From assembly GCA_002723015.1 (NCBI GenBank), contig PBNG01000086.1, positions 28,284 to 36,028 of the forward strand: a stretch of DNA of 7,745 nt. The letters run 5' to 3'. The notes beneath the pieces are model-generated. The model searched no databases and had not been told where the DNA came from. It worked only from the letters and a program-made list of their open reading frames with translations. The position numbers and the translations under genes are program-made. The first letter of the stretch is position 1. Every line of letters starts with the position of its first letter. This document shows, one piece after another, positions 7,621 through 7,745 of this stretch. This stretch comes from Roseibacillus sp. GTDB lineage: Bacteria > Verrucomicrobiota > Verrucomicrobiae > Verrucomicrobiales > Akkermansiaceae.

Positions 7621-7634
7621 TAACTCTGCCCTAA
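7613..7634 (+). repeat. Two tandem copies of an 11-base unit
   Basis: CACTGCCCTAA (7613-7623) is followed directly by CTCTGCCCTAA (7624-7634), identical except at the second base. The first copy overlaps the stem of the possible - strand terminator. No further copies follow. Confidence 0.7.
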
Positions 7635-7745
7635 AAACGCTGACTTTTTTCAGGGTGAAAAGTGAAGCCCACTTCTTGGCAGCTACTTGACCCCACTATA
7701 AAAATGGCCCCCAAGGGTCGAATTGACCTCTGCTTTTCGACGGCA

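Larger units (their letters stand above)
7553..7745. other. Region 3' of tRNA-Leu without a supported gene; possible edge of a mobile element
   Basis: No convincing gene is seen in these 193 bases. The right end carries three spaced, similar octamers: TTGACCCC (7687-7694), TGGCCCCC (7705-7712) and TTGACCTC (7723-7730), 17 to 19 bases apart. Regularly spaced motifs of this kind (TTGACCCC or TGGCC type) are known from the terminal regions of IS21-family insertion sequences, and tRNA 3' ends are common sites of integration. That makes an element end plausible, but no transposase, terminal inverted repeat or target duplication can be seen in the window. A weak inverted repeat ACCTC/GAGGT lies at 7574-7594, and AAGTG/CACTT at 7660-7674. 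Confidence 0.25.

Noticed and set aside
7631..7744. A - strand frame of 37 codons open from the right edge, ending TAG just before the possible terminator
   Set aside because: Position would suit the tail of a gene, but the peptide is not recognisable, another frame is also partly open, and the DNA looks like repeat-bearing non-coding sequence. It needs the sequence beyond the window.
1..7745. CRISPR array, toxin-antitoxin pair, phage genes, riboswitches or an undescribed gene system
   Set aside because: No regularly spaced repeats with spacers, no unassigned gene of credible length and no known riboswitch pattern were seen. The protein genes all belong to well-known families.

Overview
The window looks like an ordinary chromosomal stretch of a Gram-negative bacterium. 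The best guess is a member of the Verrucomicrobiota. That guess is inferred from the style of the proteins (a very short 67-residue omega subunit, a long ACT-domain SerA, a single-chain four-domain M16 peptidase with a Sec signal) and not from any marker that settles it. Composition is moderately GC-rich and even, and Shine-Dalgarno sequences are weak or absent at several starts.

Layout from left to right: the last 19 codons of an upstream gene (possibly guanylate kinase); rpoZ (RNA polymerase omega) and smpB (tmRNA-binding protein) on the + strand; serA (3-phosphoglycerate dehydrogenase) on the - strand, converging on smpB with a 27-base gap; a 235-base divergent spacer; ilvD (dihydroxy-acid dehydratase) on the + strand; a large secreted M16 zinc peptidase on the - strand, converging on ilvD with a 21-base gap; a 122-base spacer holding a good imperfect palindrome; a complete tRNA-Leu(CAG) on the + strand; and a final 193-base stretch with no convincing gene. 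That last stretch holds a tandem repeat, a probable - strand terminator and short repeats that may mark the edge of a mobile element.

The genes fall into functional groups. The left part is information processing: transcription (omega) and rescue of stalled ribosomes (SmpB). The middle is amino-acid biosynthesis: SerA opens the serine pathway and IlvD serves valine, isoleucine, leucine and pantothenate, and the two diverge from one spacer. The right part is an exported peptidase and a leucine tRNA.

All protein genes are intact by the motifs visible. I see no CRISPR array, toxin-antitoxin pair, defence cluster, phage gene or other candidate for an undescribed system. The points most worth checking are the non-coding 3' flank of the tRNA and the palindrome between the peptidase gene and the tRNA.
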